A stretch of DNA of 64,000 nucleotides from Cricetomys ansorgei (taxonomy: Eukaryota; Chordata; Mammalia; Rodentia; Nesomyidae): NCBI GenBank assembly GCA_026225945.1, contig JAMJFZ010000239.1, positions 31,448,501 through 31,512,500 of the forward strand, given 5' to 3'. Shown here piece by piece: positions 11,001-20,786 of this stretch (positions are counted from its first letter, which is position 1; the number at the start of each line of letters is the position of its first letter). Made by a program: the position numbers and the translations under genes. The notes beneath the pieces were generated by a model. The model was not told the origin of the DNA and did no database searches. It saw only the letters and a program-made list of their open reading frames with translations.

Positions 11001-12326
11001 TGCTCTCTTTGTACTTCTTCCATTTTCCTTTATGAAATCAAAGAGTTGGAATGGAATTAAAGTGGTCATTTGGCGAAACCCTCCTGACTTAAACATATGT
11101 AAAACATCACCGTCCTGTACGTAGGACCTGCATTCACCTGGGAGAAATCCACAGGGGCGCCCGACAACTCTCCGAGCATGAGTGTCCCTGGATAGGGATG
11201 AGTTGGTAACTCACACTGATAGAACCCAAGAAAGAGAAATCTTTGTGACTGTAAAAAAAGGGCTGGGGGTCTGGAGAGATGGCTCTGTGGTTAAGAGCAC
11301 TGGATGCTCTTCCAGAGAACCCGGGTCTGATCCCCAGCACCCATGTGGCAGCTGTAATCCCAGTTCCAGGGGGATCCGATGCCCTCTTCTGGCCCCAAGA
11401 GGCCTACATTTGGGCAAAACACTCATACACATAAAATAAAAAAAATGAATAATTAAAAAAAACTGATTTGTAATGTATTTTGAAACTGTGCTATCACTAG
11501 CTATCTTAGTTATGGCTTTGATTCTGTGATAAAGCACCATGATCAAAAGCATTTTGGGAAGTAAAAGGGTTTATTTAGCCTAACAGCTTAGAAGGGAAGC
11601 CGGGGCTGGAACCTGGAGGCAGGAGCTGGAGTGGAGGCCGTGGAGGATGCTGCTCACTTGTTTGTTCCCCATGGCTTGTTTAGCCTTCCCTACAGCACCC
11701 AGGACCACCGGCCTAGGAATGGCTCTTCCCACACTGAACTGGCTCATCACATCAGGCATCAGTCTACAAAATGTACCACAGGCTTGTCCACTGGGCAATC
11801 TGATGGGATCATTTTCTCCATTGATCCATTGAGGTTCCCTCTTCCTAAATGGCTCTAGCTTATGACATAACACTAGCCAGCACATTATCTTTAAAACCAC
11901 CACCACCACCACCACCAGCAACAACACATTAGGCCTAGAGAGATGGCTCAGCGGTTAAGAGCACTTGCTATTCTTGGAGAAGCTGAATTCAGTTCCCAGC
12001 ACTCAACACAGAGGCTAACAACCCTGCTCCAGTGGGTCAAGCACCCTCTTCTGGTTCCTGTGGTCATCGGGCATGCGTACAGTGCATGTACACATGTGAG
12101 GGCAAAACAGTCATACACACAAATTAAAAATTCGTAAATCTTTTTTTTTTTTAAAGTTACAATAGGTTTGCTTTTAGTATAACCTACTTTTCTACAATTT
12201 CGTTTCAGAAATCAGACTCTTCGCTGGCAAGCCATTGGCAATCCTCGATGCCAAGGAACCTGGAAAAAAGTGCGGCGAGTCGACCAGTGTTCTTGTCCAG
12301 ATGTGCACCGCTTCATTTTTATATAG
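7964..12326 (+). CDS. SBSPON: SBSPON, C-terminal part of gene (last three coding exons)
   Basis: Three exons join in frame (7964-8054, 9220-9396, 12209-12326) and encode about the last 128 residues of SBSPON, the somatomedin B and thrombospondin type-1 domain protein. I recognise it by the block starting YCMEFKTESLTPHC, the segment RWMQYLREGYTVCVDC, and the ending FIFI before the stop. The family is a secreted extracellular-matrix protein of roughly 260 residues. The somatomedin-B domain, the TSP1 repeat and the signal peptide come from upstream exons not in this window; I looked through 1-7963 and did not find them. The part here has eight cysteines (five in the middle exon, three in the last), as expected of a disulfide-bonded extracellular module, and an NQT N-glycosylation sequon at the start of the last exon. 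All junctions have GT/AG sites and compatible phases. It converges with TERF1. Function beyond a matrix role is not visible in the sequence. Confidence 0.93.
8155..8297 (-). repeat. B1 SINE, near full length
   Basis: Reads from the T-rich tail through GAGACAGAGTTTCTCTGTGT, TCCTGGAACTCGATCTGTAG, GTGCTGGGATTAAAGGCATG to CCCGGC. It lies about 100 bases downstream of the SBSPON exon at 7964-8054. Confidence 0.92.
8527..8650 (-). repeat. B1 SINE (diverged, internal deletion)
   Basis: Has CAGGCTGGTCTTGAACTCAC and ATCCACCTGCCTGGGATTAA; the usual CTCTGCCTCCTGAGTGC segment is missing. Confidence 0.8.
9003..9112 (+). repeat. B1-family SINE (old)
   Basis: Starts GCTGGGCACAGTGGCACATT and ends GTGAAACCTTGCCTCAAAAA. 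Strongly diverged. Confidence 0.65.
9220..9396 (+). CDS. SBSPON: SBSPON penultimate coding exon (177 nt)
   Basis: The acceptor is TTTTGTTCCAG and the donor is GG|GTAAGG. One base completes glycine, then 58 codons follow (YCMEF to GLDSD), then GG of the next glycine codon. Five cysteines, including a CVDC pair, and the conserved stretch CVDCQPPAMNSVSLRC make this the most diagnostic exon for SBSPON. Confidence 0.95.
9945..10065 (+). repeat. B1 SINE, 5' truncated
   Basis: Begins inside B1 at AGGCAGGCAGATCTCTGTGA and runs to GAGAAACCCTGTCTAGCC. Another B1-like piece in the opposite sense follows at about 10066-10165. Confidence 0.85.
10189..10370 (+). repeat. B2 SINE
   Basis: Starts GGGGCTGGAGAGATGACTCA with tRNA-like boxes and ends in an AATTAAATAAATAAAATC tail and poly-A. 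Confidence 0.92.
11269..11460 (+). repeat. B2 SINE carrying a CTCF-like motif
   Basis: CTGGAGAGATGGCTCTGTGG leads into TTAAGAGCACTGGATGCTCT, with an A-rich tail. GCCCTCTTCTGG at 11381-11392 is the B2 segment known to resemble the CTCF core (inverted). Confidence 0.92.
11505..11927 (+). repeat. Rodent interspersed repeat, copy 1 of 3
   Basis: Begins TATCTTAGTTATGGCTTTGA, contains GTTTATTTAGCC and CCAGGACCACCGGCC, and ends ACTAGCCAGCACA. A short CCA run (ACCACC units) sits just before the end. Copies 2 and 3 are at 18996-19388 and 54048-54470. I do not name the family. Confidence 0.75.
11934..12160 (+). repeat. B2 SINE directly upstream of the SBSPON last exon
   Basis: Starts CCTAGAGAGATGGCTCAGCG and ends with an AAATTAAAAATTC tail and a T-rich run. 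Its 3' end is within about 50 bases of the SBSPON acceptor at 12208. Confidence 0.9.
12209..12326 (+). CDS. SBSPON: SBSPON terminal coding exon with stop (118 nt)
   Basis: The acceptor is ATTTCGTTTCAG. One base completes glycine, then 38 codons (NQTLRWQAIG to HRFIFI) and TAG at 12324-12326. It carries the NQT sequon, three cysteines (CQGT and CSC) and the short hydrophobic FIFI tail typical of the family end. Confidence 0.95.
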
Positions 12327-12639
12327 AGCATCTTGGAGCTACTTCAAGCACGCCTGATGGTGGGCGGGGTAGCGCTAAGCTGCGTCCAGCGCTTCAGAAG
12401 TCTCCAAAGCTGCACCAAGTGCCCTGCACTTGCCCTTGCCACGCTTTGCCATTGAGAAAGGAAACTTAGGGCTAGTTCTCAAGGGTTATTCCTCTTTGTT
12501 TGCTGAACTAAGGACTTGTACTAAAAGCTCCTATGGCCTATGGCCTTGGCCTTACATCTGGCCACAGAATACCTGTCTGTACTAGAATCGCTACCATGTA
12601 CTCCGTTTGGGGGTAAGTTGTTGTTAAAGGGCATCTGTG

Positions 12640-12795
12640 TATTCTTTGTTTCTCTCTCTCTCTCTTTTTTTAAAATTAAACACAGGCCTCACTATATAGC
12701 TTGCAGCTCACTATGTAGACCAGGCTGGCCTCTAATTCACAGATGTCCAATGGCCCCTGCCTCCCCAGTGCTGGAATGAAAGGCGTGTGCCCAGC
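12640..12795 (-). repeat. B1 SINE (diverged)
   Basis: Contains TATGTAGACCAGGCTGGCCT and CCCCAGTGCTGGAATGAAAG. A TC-rich tract precedes it. It would lie inside a long SBSPON 3' UTR. Confidence 0.8.
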
Positions 12796-12969
12796 TATTC
12801 ATTATCTCTGTTCTCAAAAGCTTCTCATTAAAAAAAATGCATATATGTGAACTCTCACACATAAAGTTCCTACATATTACCTTACAAGTTCTAAACTAAT
12901 TCCAAGTAAATTGTAAAAATAATTTTCCACAGGGAAGATTGCTAAAATTTCTTTTCCTTCCTTTCCTTC

Positions 12970-13125
12970 TTCTTTTTTTTTTTTTTTTTCCAAGACAGGG
13001 TTTCTCTGTTGTAATTCTGGCTGTCCTGGAACTCACTCTGTAGACCAGGCTGGCCTCGAACTCACAGAGATCCGCCTGCCTCTGCCTCCTGGGATTAAAG
13101 GAGTGCGCCACCACTGCCCTGCAGA
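12970..13125 (-). repeat. B1 SINE (young-looking)
   Basis: A long T run is followed by CAAGACAGGGTTTCTCTGTT, TAGACCAGGCTGGCCTCGAA and GGGATTAAAGGAGTGCGCCA. Little divergence is visible. Confidence 0.92.
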
Positions 13126-13982
13126 AATCTCAATAGGTAGTTTGTAATGAAAAGCCAACACCCATGCTGAAAACATTTTTAAAGAACAAATGTTCTTCGG
13201 TTAGCTGGAAAAACAAATCAAACATCCATGCTAGATCCATCTGAGTTCCTTAAAGCGTTAGAATTTTCACAAAAGTTTGGTACCAATGAGTGAGCCAGAT
13301 GCTTTAATGATAAGCACTCTGTCCTCATTACACAGAACTTTAGTGCCTGAAGCAGAACAAGACAATTTTTTCATGTATGTCTTTCCATGTAGTTGAAGCT
13401 TGTGTACTGATTTATTTCTACAGCACATGTCTGGGGTGAGATGCAGCCCTGCAGATGATAGGTCACCCATAGGTTTTCCTGCAAGTATTATGATCTCATA
13501 CACAGGCAATAAAGTATTAGCTTTACCTTACGGCTGGAAGATAGATGAGTTTGTAGCCAGCGTGGTGTGCTTACAGGTCTAAGACGGCAAGCCCTTCTGC
13601 AATCACCTACAAGCCTGGTCCAGTTTCCTCATCCGGGACTCTGCTTCAGAGAAGATCATCCTGAGTATGCCCAAGACTCCATGATAAGACCTCAGCCTGG
13701 TTTCATTTGAAGCAGGTTTTAAATTGATGATATTTTCTTCGAAGAATTGAATTAATATTTAACTGGCATAACTCCTTGGGTCTGAACTGAATCACACAAT
13801 TATTCACTAACGCAGTTACCTAAAATACATATTTTTTGGTGCTGATCATGTAACAGAAGGCCAACGGCAAGGTTAAAGGGGTTGCAAATGTCTCCGATAG
13901 TACTTGTGACTTTATTTTCATTTGTCACGGTTGTTTTCATGGAAAAATTGATAATAATAAAAAACAACAACAACTTGAATTT

Positions 13983-14115
13983 TGGGACTAGAGAGATGGC
14001 TCAGTAGTTAAGAGTGTGCCTGCTGCTCTTGCAGAAGACTGAGGTTTGGTTCCCAGCAGCTATGGAGGATGGTACCTGTAACTTCAGGGTGCTTCATGTG
14101 GAGTTCCAAGGCATA
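13983..14115 (+). repeat. B2 SINE, 3' truncated
   Basis: GGGACTAGAGAGATGGCTCA starts the tRNA-like part; the copy loses the pattern after GTGGAGTTCC. Confidence 0.85.
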
Positions 14116-16049
14116 AGCAACCGGTTAAGAGTATTGTAAGAAACATCTTTTAGTTCCAGGAGAGAGATACCGGCTTACCTCTCTTCCTTCCTAAATAAAT
14201 TACGCAGACAATGTAAATGAGAAGAGGAGGAGCAGTGACTTTGAATGTATCTCCCTGCTGCCTCCCCTTGCTTAACTCAAGCTGTCCTCAAACCCACTGT
14301 TTAATCGAGGACAGCCTTGAACTGATTCCTCCCCCTCCCCTTCTCAGGTGCTGGGATTCCAGGTGTGCCCCAGAAATCTAGGGCATTATGCGTGCTAAGA
14401 AAGCACAAGAGCAATTGGGACACACGTGTTGAAGATGGAAAGAAAATGAGATTTTACTGATGGATAAATAAGGGCTGGATGAGGTGGGTGGAACTTCATT
14501 TTTAATCTTTTGGGGAAGATGGAGCCAGCAGTGAGAACCTTTCTTCCTCAAGGCAGGAGGTCTCTCTCATGGCAGGGTGACTTTTTGAAGATCCCCTGAT
14601 TGCTGAGAGAAAACTAGGTCGCCTAGAGAGGAACAAAGACCTTTGAGGAGGCGGACTTTCTTCAGCATCAGTAGGCGTTTAAAACATAACAGAACCTCTA
14701 AGTTCCGAGAGGAAAAAAAAAAAAAAATGAAGCCAGCTTTCTGTATCAGTTCATCACCGAGTAAACACGAAGGCAAAACTCATCCTTTCAGACAGATGTG
14801 GCTTCAGAAGTACTCTTTTACTAAAAGGTCCCTCTTTGTCATAGAGTGAATTTTTTGAAGAGACAGAAGGTAGAAGACATAAACATAAGGAAATCAGAGG
14901 CGCAGAGGACTCCACCATCAGAGCATGGGAGTTCTTTAAGGCCTACTGAGGGCCCGGCTCATTAGCATCTTACACCAGACACACAGCGGAAGTCCGAATA
15001 TCAAAACACAGAACCCAAAATATTCTAGGCAGAAAAATCTGGTTCATCTGTATACGACCAGTAATTAGAACAGTGGACGACGATTTACAACGCAACAATC
15101 TGAAGCGAAAAGGCTAAAAGCAAGATCTTTGAAATTCGAAAAGCAAATGCTTTTCAAACTAAAATTCTATATCCAAGAAAATAATTCACCACATACAAGG
15201 ACAAAATAAAGGTATTCTTTTAGAGTTGTAAAGCACAAAAATTTCTACCCTATGCCTTTTCTGGGAAGGTGATGGATGAATGGGAGTTTTAAAGAGGCCC
15301 AGGAAGCCCAACTCTGTAGACCCTACTTTTGAGCTCCTGCTGTGCCTTGTAAACACTCAGCATGTCGGCTATCACAGTTCAGTCCCCTGGAATTAAGAGA
15401 ACATACTTTTAAATCACTTCCTATTCAAAATTCCCAGTTTATAACAGATACATTCTTCCATGAAATTACTCATCATAGGGATGCTATTCCTTATCAGCTT
15501 TCAATGATGCTTCTTGGGATCATCTATTTGATGTCCATCTAGGGCTTGGGACATCTGATGTAAGTGCTCACTGGGATCTGAGAAGGGAAGAGTGCTTCAC
15601 AGCATGAAATAGACATTTGCAGAGAACATACGCAACCACAGGTGTGTTCTGAGCCATTCTTGAGCCTCCCTCCATCTGTCTCAACAGCAGATTCCCACTG
15701 GTGTTGAGACTCCTGAGCTGAGCTTCCTTATGGTACTGGCAGTGACATGCTCCAACAAAGGGGAGAGATTCCACCCAAACAACGATGATTGTGCTGTGGA
15801 ATACCATTCTGTGAAGTGCTTATACAATTTTTGGGGAGTCAAAATAACTGCAGCTTGTGTTCTTTCTGGCATGCAACAGTTAATACTGTCCTGCGTACTC
15901 ATCAGAGAAGTTTGCAAGAACTGAGATACTCCAAGCAGTGTGAAGTATTATCCACATTTAGAGTTTATTATAGATGTGAATGCCTCAAAGACTCAAGAGG
16001 AAAGGAAAAAACAATTGCCTTTAAAAGTAAGCTGGAGTAAGCATGTAAG

Positions 16050-16205
16050 CTAGGGGATGTCGGCACACACCTTTGACCCCAGCACTCAGGAGGCAGAGGC
16101 AGGCGGAGCTCTGTGAGTTCAAGGCCAGCCTGGTCTACAGAGTGAGTCCCAGGACAGCCAGAGTTACAACAGAGAAACCTGGTCTCAAAAAACAAAACAA
16201 ACAAA
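16050..16205 (+). repeat. B1 SINE
   Basis: CAGCACTCAGGAGGCAGAGG through TACAACAGAGAAACCTGGTC, ending in an A-rich CAAAACAAAC tail. Confidence 0.92.
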
Positions 16206-16695
16206 AGCAAGCATGTAAATATCCAAGAAACACTATAATATTCTTTTGAGAATTGTGTCACATGAGCCACCATATGTATTGTGTCATGATGTCTTCTAGA
16301 ATTCTTGGCCTTTCAACATGATGATGTAAAAGACTTTCCGATTGAATAGCTGAACAGTGGGCAGATTATAAATGACAAGAGAACTCTGACCACACTTCTG
16401 TGGCAACCACTCCTAGAAACCAAACTTCTGTACCAATCTGTTCAGATAGCCAGAACCTGCTAACGTGCTAATGTCCTAATGTCTGGTCCCACTTCCTCGT
16501 TGGGTCCGAACAAACAGAAACAGCTTGAAGTTACATCCAAATGCTTGTTTTCTTATTCAAGTATTTGTTTTTCTCCTCCTTTTCTTCTCATTGAAAGCTG
16601 ACCCATTCCAACCCAGTTCCTGCCAAACACAGTTCTCACGCCTGACTGCCTAGCTGCAAGCTCCAAATAGTGTATTTATTCTCATTTTTGAGTGG

Positions 16696-16763
16696 CTTTA
16701 TTTTCATAGCTCAAATGCTCGTTAAGAACCTTTATTTTCATAGCTCAAATGCTCGTTAAGAAC
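16696..16763. repeat. Exact 34-bp tandem duplication (two units)
   Basis: Units 16696-16729 and 16730-16763 are identical, each starting CTTTATTTTCATAG and ending CTCGTTAAGAAC. Identity of both units implies a recent event or an assembly artefact. Confidence 0.95.
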
Positions 16764-17095
16764 GTAATAAATGTGACAGGCATATAATGGGTTATGATGT
16801 AAAATGCAAATTAGCTGCAGATACAACTGGGATCCTGCAGATATCCGAAGTGACAGAGATGCAGGCAAGAAATACCTTCAGGTATTTCATTTAATTTCTT
16901 TAGTCATCACAAGTCCATAGGAATAAAACCAAACACTCTCCCATGCTTTGCAGGCTGGATCAGGACTGGGGCTCTAGTTCAACACCTGTTCAAGCTACTG
17001 ATGTCTAAGCCTTTGGTTCGTGCTTCCACAGAACCTTGAGACCAGTCAAAGGTGCAGGTTGAGTCCTCCTGAGTCTTCAGAAAACATATCCAAAG

Positions 17096-17319
17096 TAATA
17101 GTTCTCAATCTTTCTAATGCTGTGACCCTTTAATACAGTTCCTCATGTTGTGGTGACCCCCAACCATAAAATTACTTTTATTGCTACTTCATAACGGTAA
17201 TTTTGTTACTGTTATGAAACGTAATGTAAATATCTGTTATGCAGATGGTCTTAGGTGACCCCTGTGGAAGAGTTATTCGACTCCCAAAGGGGACTCCACC
17301 CACAGGTTGAGAATCATTG
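17096..17319. mobile_element. Non-autonomous hAT-Charlie element (URR1-like), with imperfect 8-bp TSD
   Basis: Shows terminal inverted repeats (GTTCTCAATC at the left, GGTTGAGAATCA at the right) and the family body CAGTTCCTCATGTTGTGGTG and TTGCTACTTCATAAC. The flanks ATCCAAAG and GTCTAAAG agree at 6 of 8 positions, the TSD length expected for hAT. No transposase is encoded. Confidence 0.8.
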
Positions 17320-18634
17320 GTCTAAAGAGAGCCCTTACCCCCATCCCATCCTACCTTCTAACTTTCCTTCTCAGACTTTTTGCTGTGTTTGCTGCTTGCC
17401 CAAGTGCTTTATAAAAAAATTAAATCTGTATTAGTTTAAAAGTAGTGAATTTCATACTGCATTTCCACACATCCTTATAACTCAGTTCTATTCACATCCC
17501 TCTTCCAAACCCCTGCCATGGTCCCCACCCTCTAATTCATGACCCCTTTCACTTTCATGTGAAGTCCTATGCGTCCCATTACCCCTCTCCCCTCATAGAC
17601 TGGTCCTATACCTATGTATACGGACATAGATATGTGCAAACCTTAATCTAGACTCCACCTATGTGGCAATACTTGTCTGAGTCTTGCTTGTTTTGCTTAC
17701 CCAATCTCCAGCTTTGTCCCCTTGAGCAAACCCCCAACTGCCCATTTGAAGTTGCTCGAAGATAAATCTGAGTTGAATCTCAAGGAACAAATACAGACAC
17801 ACTTTTGTGGAGACCTACATTACATTGTATGGTCTGGCACCCCAAGAAGCACATGCTATTACCATAGCAACTGCTAAGGTAGATGGTTGTGGGACAGAAA
17901 GCAAGCACCAGGTATGGTGGTACAGCAGAGGCAGGGAGATCTCTGTGAGACTAGGCTAGTCTACATAGTGAAAGGCCCCTGGACTTTCTTTACTAGGCAC
18001 TTCTCTGGTTCTACGTTTTTATTAGACAAGGGAACTCCAAGGAGCTGACTGGACAGTTTCTGTCAGCTTGCTGGTTGTTACGGTGGCAGAATGATCTTTA
18101 ATGGAATCCCTCTAACAGTTTTATTTATTGTCCAGTGCTGCAGATAATACCCAGGGCTTTGCACATGCTGGGCAAGTGTTCTACCCAAGCTACAAGCCTG
18201 TATAACATCCTTAAACGATTTTATTTTAGAAAAAGGTCAGTGGTTACCAGGGGTTGGGGAAGTAAGTGCAGACTGTAAGAATTTACTGAATCTTCCTGTT
18301 ATAAGAACTGCTCGGGATCTTGCCTCTGAAGGAGGGTGAGAGAAGATTAATATAAATAAATTGTTTAGAACTCAGTAAAGAGACTACAACTGGATAATCT
18401 TAACAAAATGGACTATCACTATTAATTTCTTGATGTGATATACTACAGTTTTATCAGACATTAATACTAAGGGAAACTGGGCAAATGATTTTTTATAATT
18501 CTTATAACTGCATGTGAATCTACAATTACATCAATAACAAAAGTTTTTAAACAAGTAATTCAAAGAATTGAGTCTAGGAGACAATGTTTTGGGAATATAC
18601 TAATTTATTTTCTCTATTCTTCTTTAAAAAAAAC

Positions 18635-18835
18635 TATGTATATGGATATTTTGCCTGTATCTGTGTCTGTGAACCACATGCACGCAGTATCCATGGAGAC
18701 CTGAAGTGGGTATTTCTCCCCTGAACTGGAATTACAGATTGTTGTGAGCTGCCATGTTGGTGCTGGGAATCAAACCTATGTCCTCTGGAAGAGCAGGCAA
18801 GTGCTCTTAACCATGGAGCCACCCCTCCAGCCTAT
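18635..18835 (-). repeat. B2/B3-type SINE
   Basis: Reverse complement of the tRNA-like head: GTGCTCTTAACCATGGAGCC and CTCCAGCC at the right end, with CTGGGAATCAAACCTATGTC before them. Confidence 0.88.
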
Positions 18836-18908
18836 CTGTAATTCTTTTCACACATCTGTAAGTTATATGAAAAAAAAAAAGTTGTTTAAATAAATTTAAA
18901 ATAGCTTT

Positions 18909-19475
18909 TGGGGCTGATGCGATAACTCAGTAGCAGGTCAAGGAACTTGCTACCAAGTCTTTCAATCCCTGGAATTCATATGGTAGGACAGAACTTGTCT
19001 TATTGAGGTTTCTATTGCTGTGATAAAATACCATGAACAAAGGCAACTTGGAGAACAAAGGCCTTATTTACTTCATCTGAGTCTTCCCAGTAATAGTCTA
19101 CCACAGGGAAGTCAGGACAGGAACTCAAGGAAGGAATACGGATGAAGGAACTAAGAAGCCATGGATTGCCATTAAGCCATGCTTAATGGATTGCTCAGCC
19201 TGCTCTTATATAACCCAGGACCACCTGCCCAGGCCTGGCACTGCCTGTGGGCAGGGGCTTTCCCACAGTTGATGAAGACAATGCATTTGCCTACAGGCAG
19301 GTCTGAAGGTTATTTTCTCAGCTGAGGTTCCTCTTCCCAAATAACTCCAGTTTTGTGTCAAGTTGACAAAACAGTAACGAGCACCCTCTTTCAAGTTATT
19401 CTGACTTTCTCATACATGCCATTCCACGCAGATATATGTACTCATTAAATAAATGTTAAAAATTAAAAAATAAAG
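18909..19475 (+). repeat. B2-type SINE split by a rodent repeat
   Basis: The head (GGGGCTGATGCGATAACTCA to TAGGACAGAAC) is at 18909-18992. Its tail (CATACATGCCATTCCACGCA, ATTAAATAAATG) resumes near 19395. The gap is filled by repeat copy 2, so that copy inserted later. Confidence 0.7.
18996..19388 (+). repeat. Rodent interspersed repeat, copy 2 of 3 (nested)
   Basis: Begins TCTTATTGAGGTTTCTATTG, has CCAGGACCACCTGCCCAGG and ends GTCAAGTTGACAAAACAGTA. Same family as 11505-11927. Confidence 0.75.
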
Positions 19476-19479
19476 TAGC

Positions 19480-19625
19480 TAATCCCAACACTTGGGAGGC
19501 AGAGGCAGGCTGATCTCTGAGTTTGAGGCCAGCTTAGTTTGCAGAGTGAATTCCAGGACAGCCAGGTACAATAGAGAAACTGTGTCTCAAAAAAACCAAA
19601 CCAAACAATCCCTCCCCCCCAAAAA
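19480..19625 (+). repeat. B1 SINE
   Basis: AATCCCAACACTTGGGAGGC through TTCCAGGACAGCCAGGTACA to GTGTCTCAAAAAAACC. It lies downstream of TERF1. Confidence 0.88.
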
Positions 19626-20317
19626 AAACCTTTTAATAAGAAAATTTTAATAATGTACAATTTAATAATTGTGACTTTTTAAAGCAACAGGTATTTTATA
19701 ATAGCAATTTAGATTTGATGATTTATGAACTATGCTTAGAGTGAGGCTGACTTATATTCGATTTTGACTCAAGATGCCAGCTTTGGCTCTAACCATCAGC
19801 ACACAATGACTGCAGCATGTGAAGCAGCAGACTGGGTCAGGGAGGATACAGCCAATTATTAGTGTTTCTGTTTGCATATGATTCCAACATTAGTTCAAGG
19901 ACAATAGGAAAACAATGCATAGCATTTTGATGGAAAACTGGAGACATTACACAATACTGTTTTAATGTAAATATTTTAATAGACTGAGTTTTTTTTCACA
20001 CGTTAAAAACAACACATAAAACTCAAAATGCTAATTAGACTTTGACTAAATATTCTAATAAATTGTTGGTGATAACGTCCTTTAAATGAAACTATTGAGA
20101 GAAGTTAAGCATAGTAGAACTCTTGGGTCGTTTTGAACATTTATCACTCTAGTAATAAATCTTCAGTAAGTAGTACATAAGCCATAAATCAAGCAACAAA
20201 ATCACGAAGGACTATCCAAATCAATTCTTTAGAAAAATCTTTTTCTATGTGGCATTTTATAAAGTTAGTCTACAGACACGGAATAGAGTAAACAGAAACA
20301 GCCATAAATAAATACTT

Positions 20318-20624
20318 TTTATTTTATTTTACTTTTGTATTAAAACAGGACTTGGGATAGGGTACTGAATTTGATAGGGTACAACATACCTGTATTTTAC
20401 AAAAATAAAAACAATGAAGGCATATAATTTTACTTTTACAGAACAAATCTACTGTAACAAAATTATCACAAAAAAATAATGCTTTAAACCAAACTTACTT
20501 TAAACCAAACAAACTTTAAACCAAAGATACAACACTGACCAGGAGGTTTTAAACAAAATGCAGTGATCCGAGTATTCAGCTGTCCCTGTGCTACGCTGGA
20601 ACAGACCCATTCGGCCTTCATGTT
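20318..20624 (-). terminator. TERF1: TERF1 3' UTR and candidate poly(A) signal
   Basis: About 300 bases after the stop, two overlapping AATAAA hexamers occur on the - strand (20323-20328 and 20318-20323). The stretch between the stop and these is AT-rich and free of SINEs. Longer 3' UTR forms extending toward 19650 cannot be excluded. Confidence 0.45.
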
Positions 20625-20786
20625 TCAGCTAATCAGTTTCAGTCTCTTCATTGTTCTCCACCTGTCTTTTAACATGACACTTGTTCGGTTGTTGAAGTTA
20701 TAATGTGATAGTATTTTAGCCCAGTTTCCCTCTCCATATTTCTTTACACCACACTTCAAAAATCTGTCCTCTTCCCAAAGCCATGT
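20625..20786 (-). CDS. TERF1: TERF1 terminal coding exon 10, Myb/telobox domain (162 nt)
   Basis: The acceptor is TTTTTCAACAG. It encodes residues 371-423, [10 protein letters not shown] through MKRLKLIS, then TGA. The three Myb tryptophans and the recognition helix VMLKDRWRT, which reads TTAGGG DNA, are intact. Human and mouse TRF1 continue five more acidic residues (SDSED) after KLIS; here the stop comes directly after the AGC serine codon. Confidence 0.96.
   Translation of the reverse strand, partial: TWLWEEDRFLKCGVKKYGEGNWAKILSHYNFNNRTSVMLKDRWRTMKRLKLIS

Larger units (their letters stand above)
9397..12208. other. SBSPON last intron, three plus B2 copies and one larger rodent repeat
   Basis: The intron contains a B1 fragment, three B2-type SINEs all on + and a rodent repeat at 11505-11927. 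10560-11100 is AT-rich and has nothing I recognise. Confidence 0.7.
12327..13961 (+). other. SBSPON: SBSPON 3' UTR candidate with several possible poly(A) signals
   Basis: Sequence after the SBSPON stop has no other gene. Possible polyadenylation hexamers in the gene's sense are ATTAAA near 12826, AATAAA at 13508-13513 and AATAAA at 13956-13961. Two minus-oriented B1 copies interrupt the first 800 bases; 13140-13960 is largely repeat-free. The true 3' end cannot be chosen by eye. Confidence 0.4.
12327..20317. other. Region between the convergent 3' ends of SBSPON and TERF1
   Basis: No gene beyond possible UTRs. Content: B1 (12640-12795, 12970-13125, 16050-16205, 19480-19620), B2 (13983-14110, 18635-18835, 18909-19470 interrupted), a hAT element (17096-17319) and a 34-bp tandem duplication (16696-16763). 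14150-15990 and 19680-20300 hold nothing I can identify, apart from a possible old L1 trace near 15130-15230. Confidence 0.7.

Noticed and set aside
15130..15230. Possible L1-like 3' remnant (CTATATCCAAGAAAATAATT)
   Set aside because: Similarity is too short and diverged to call by eye.
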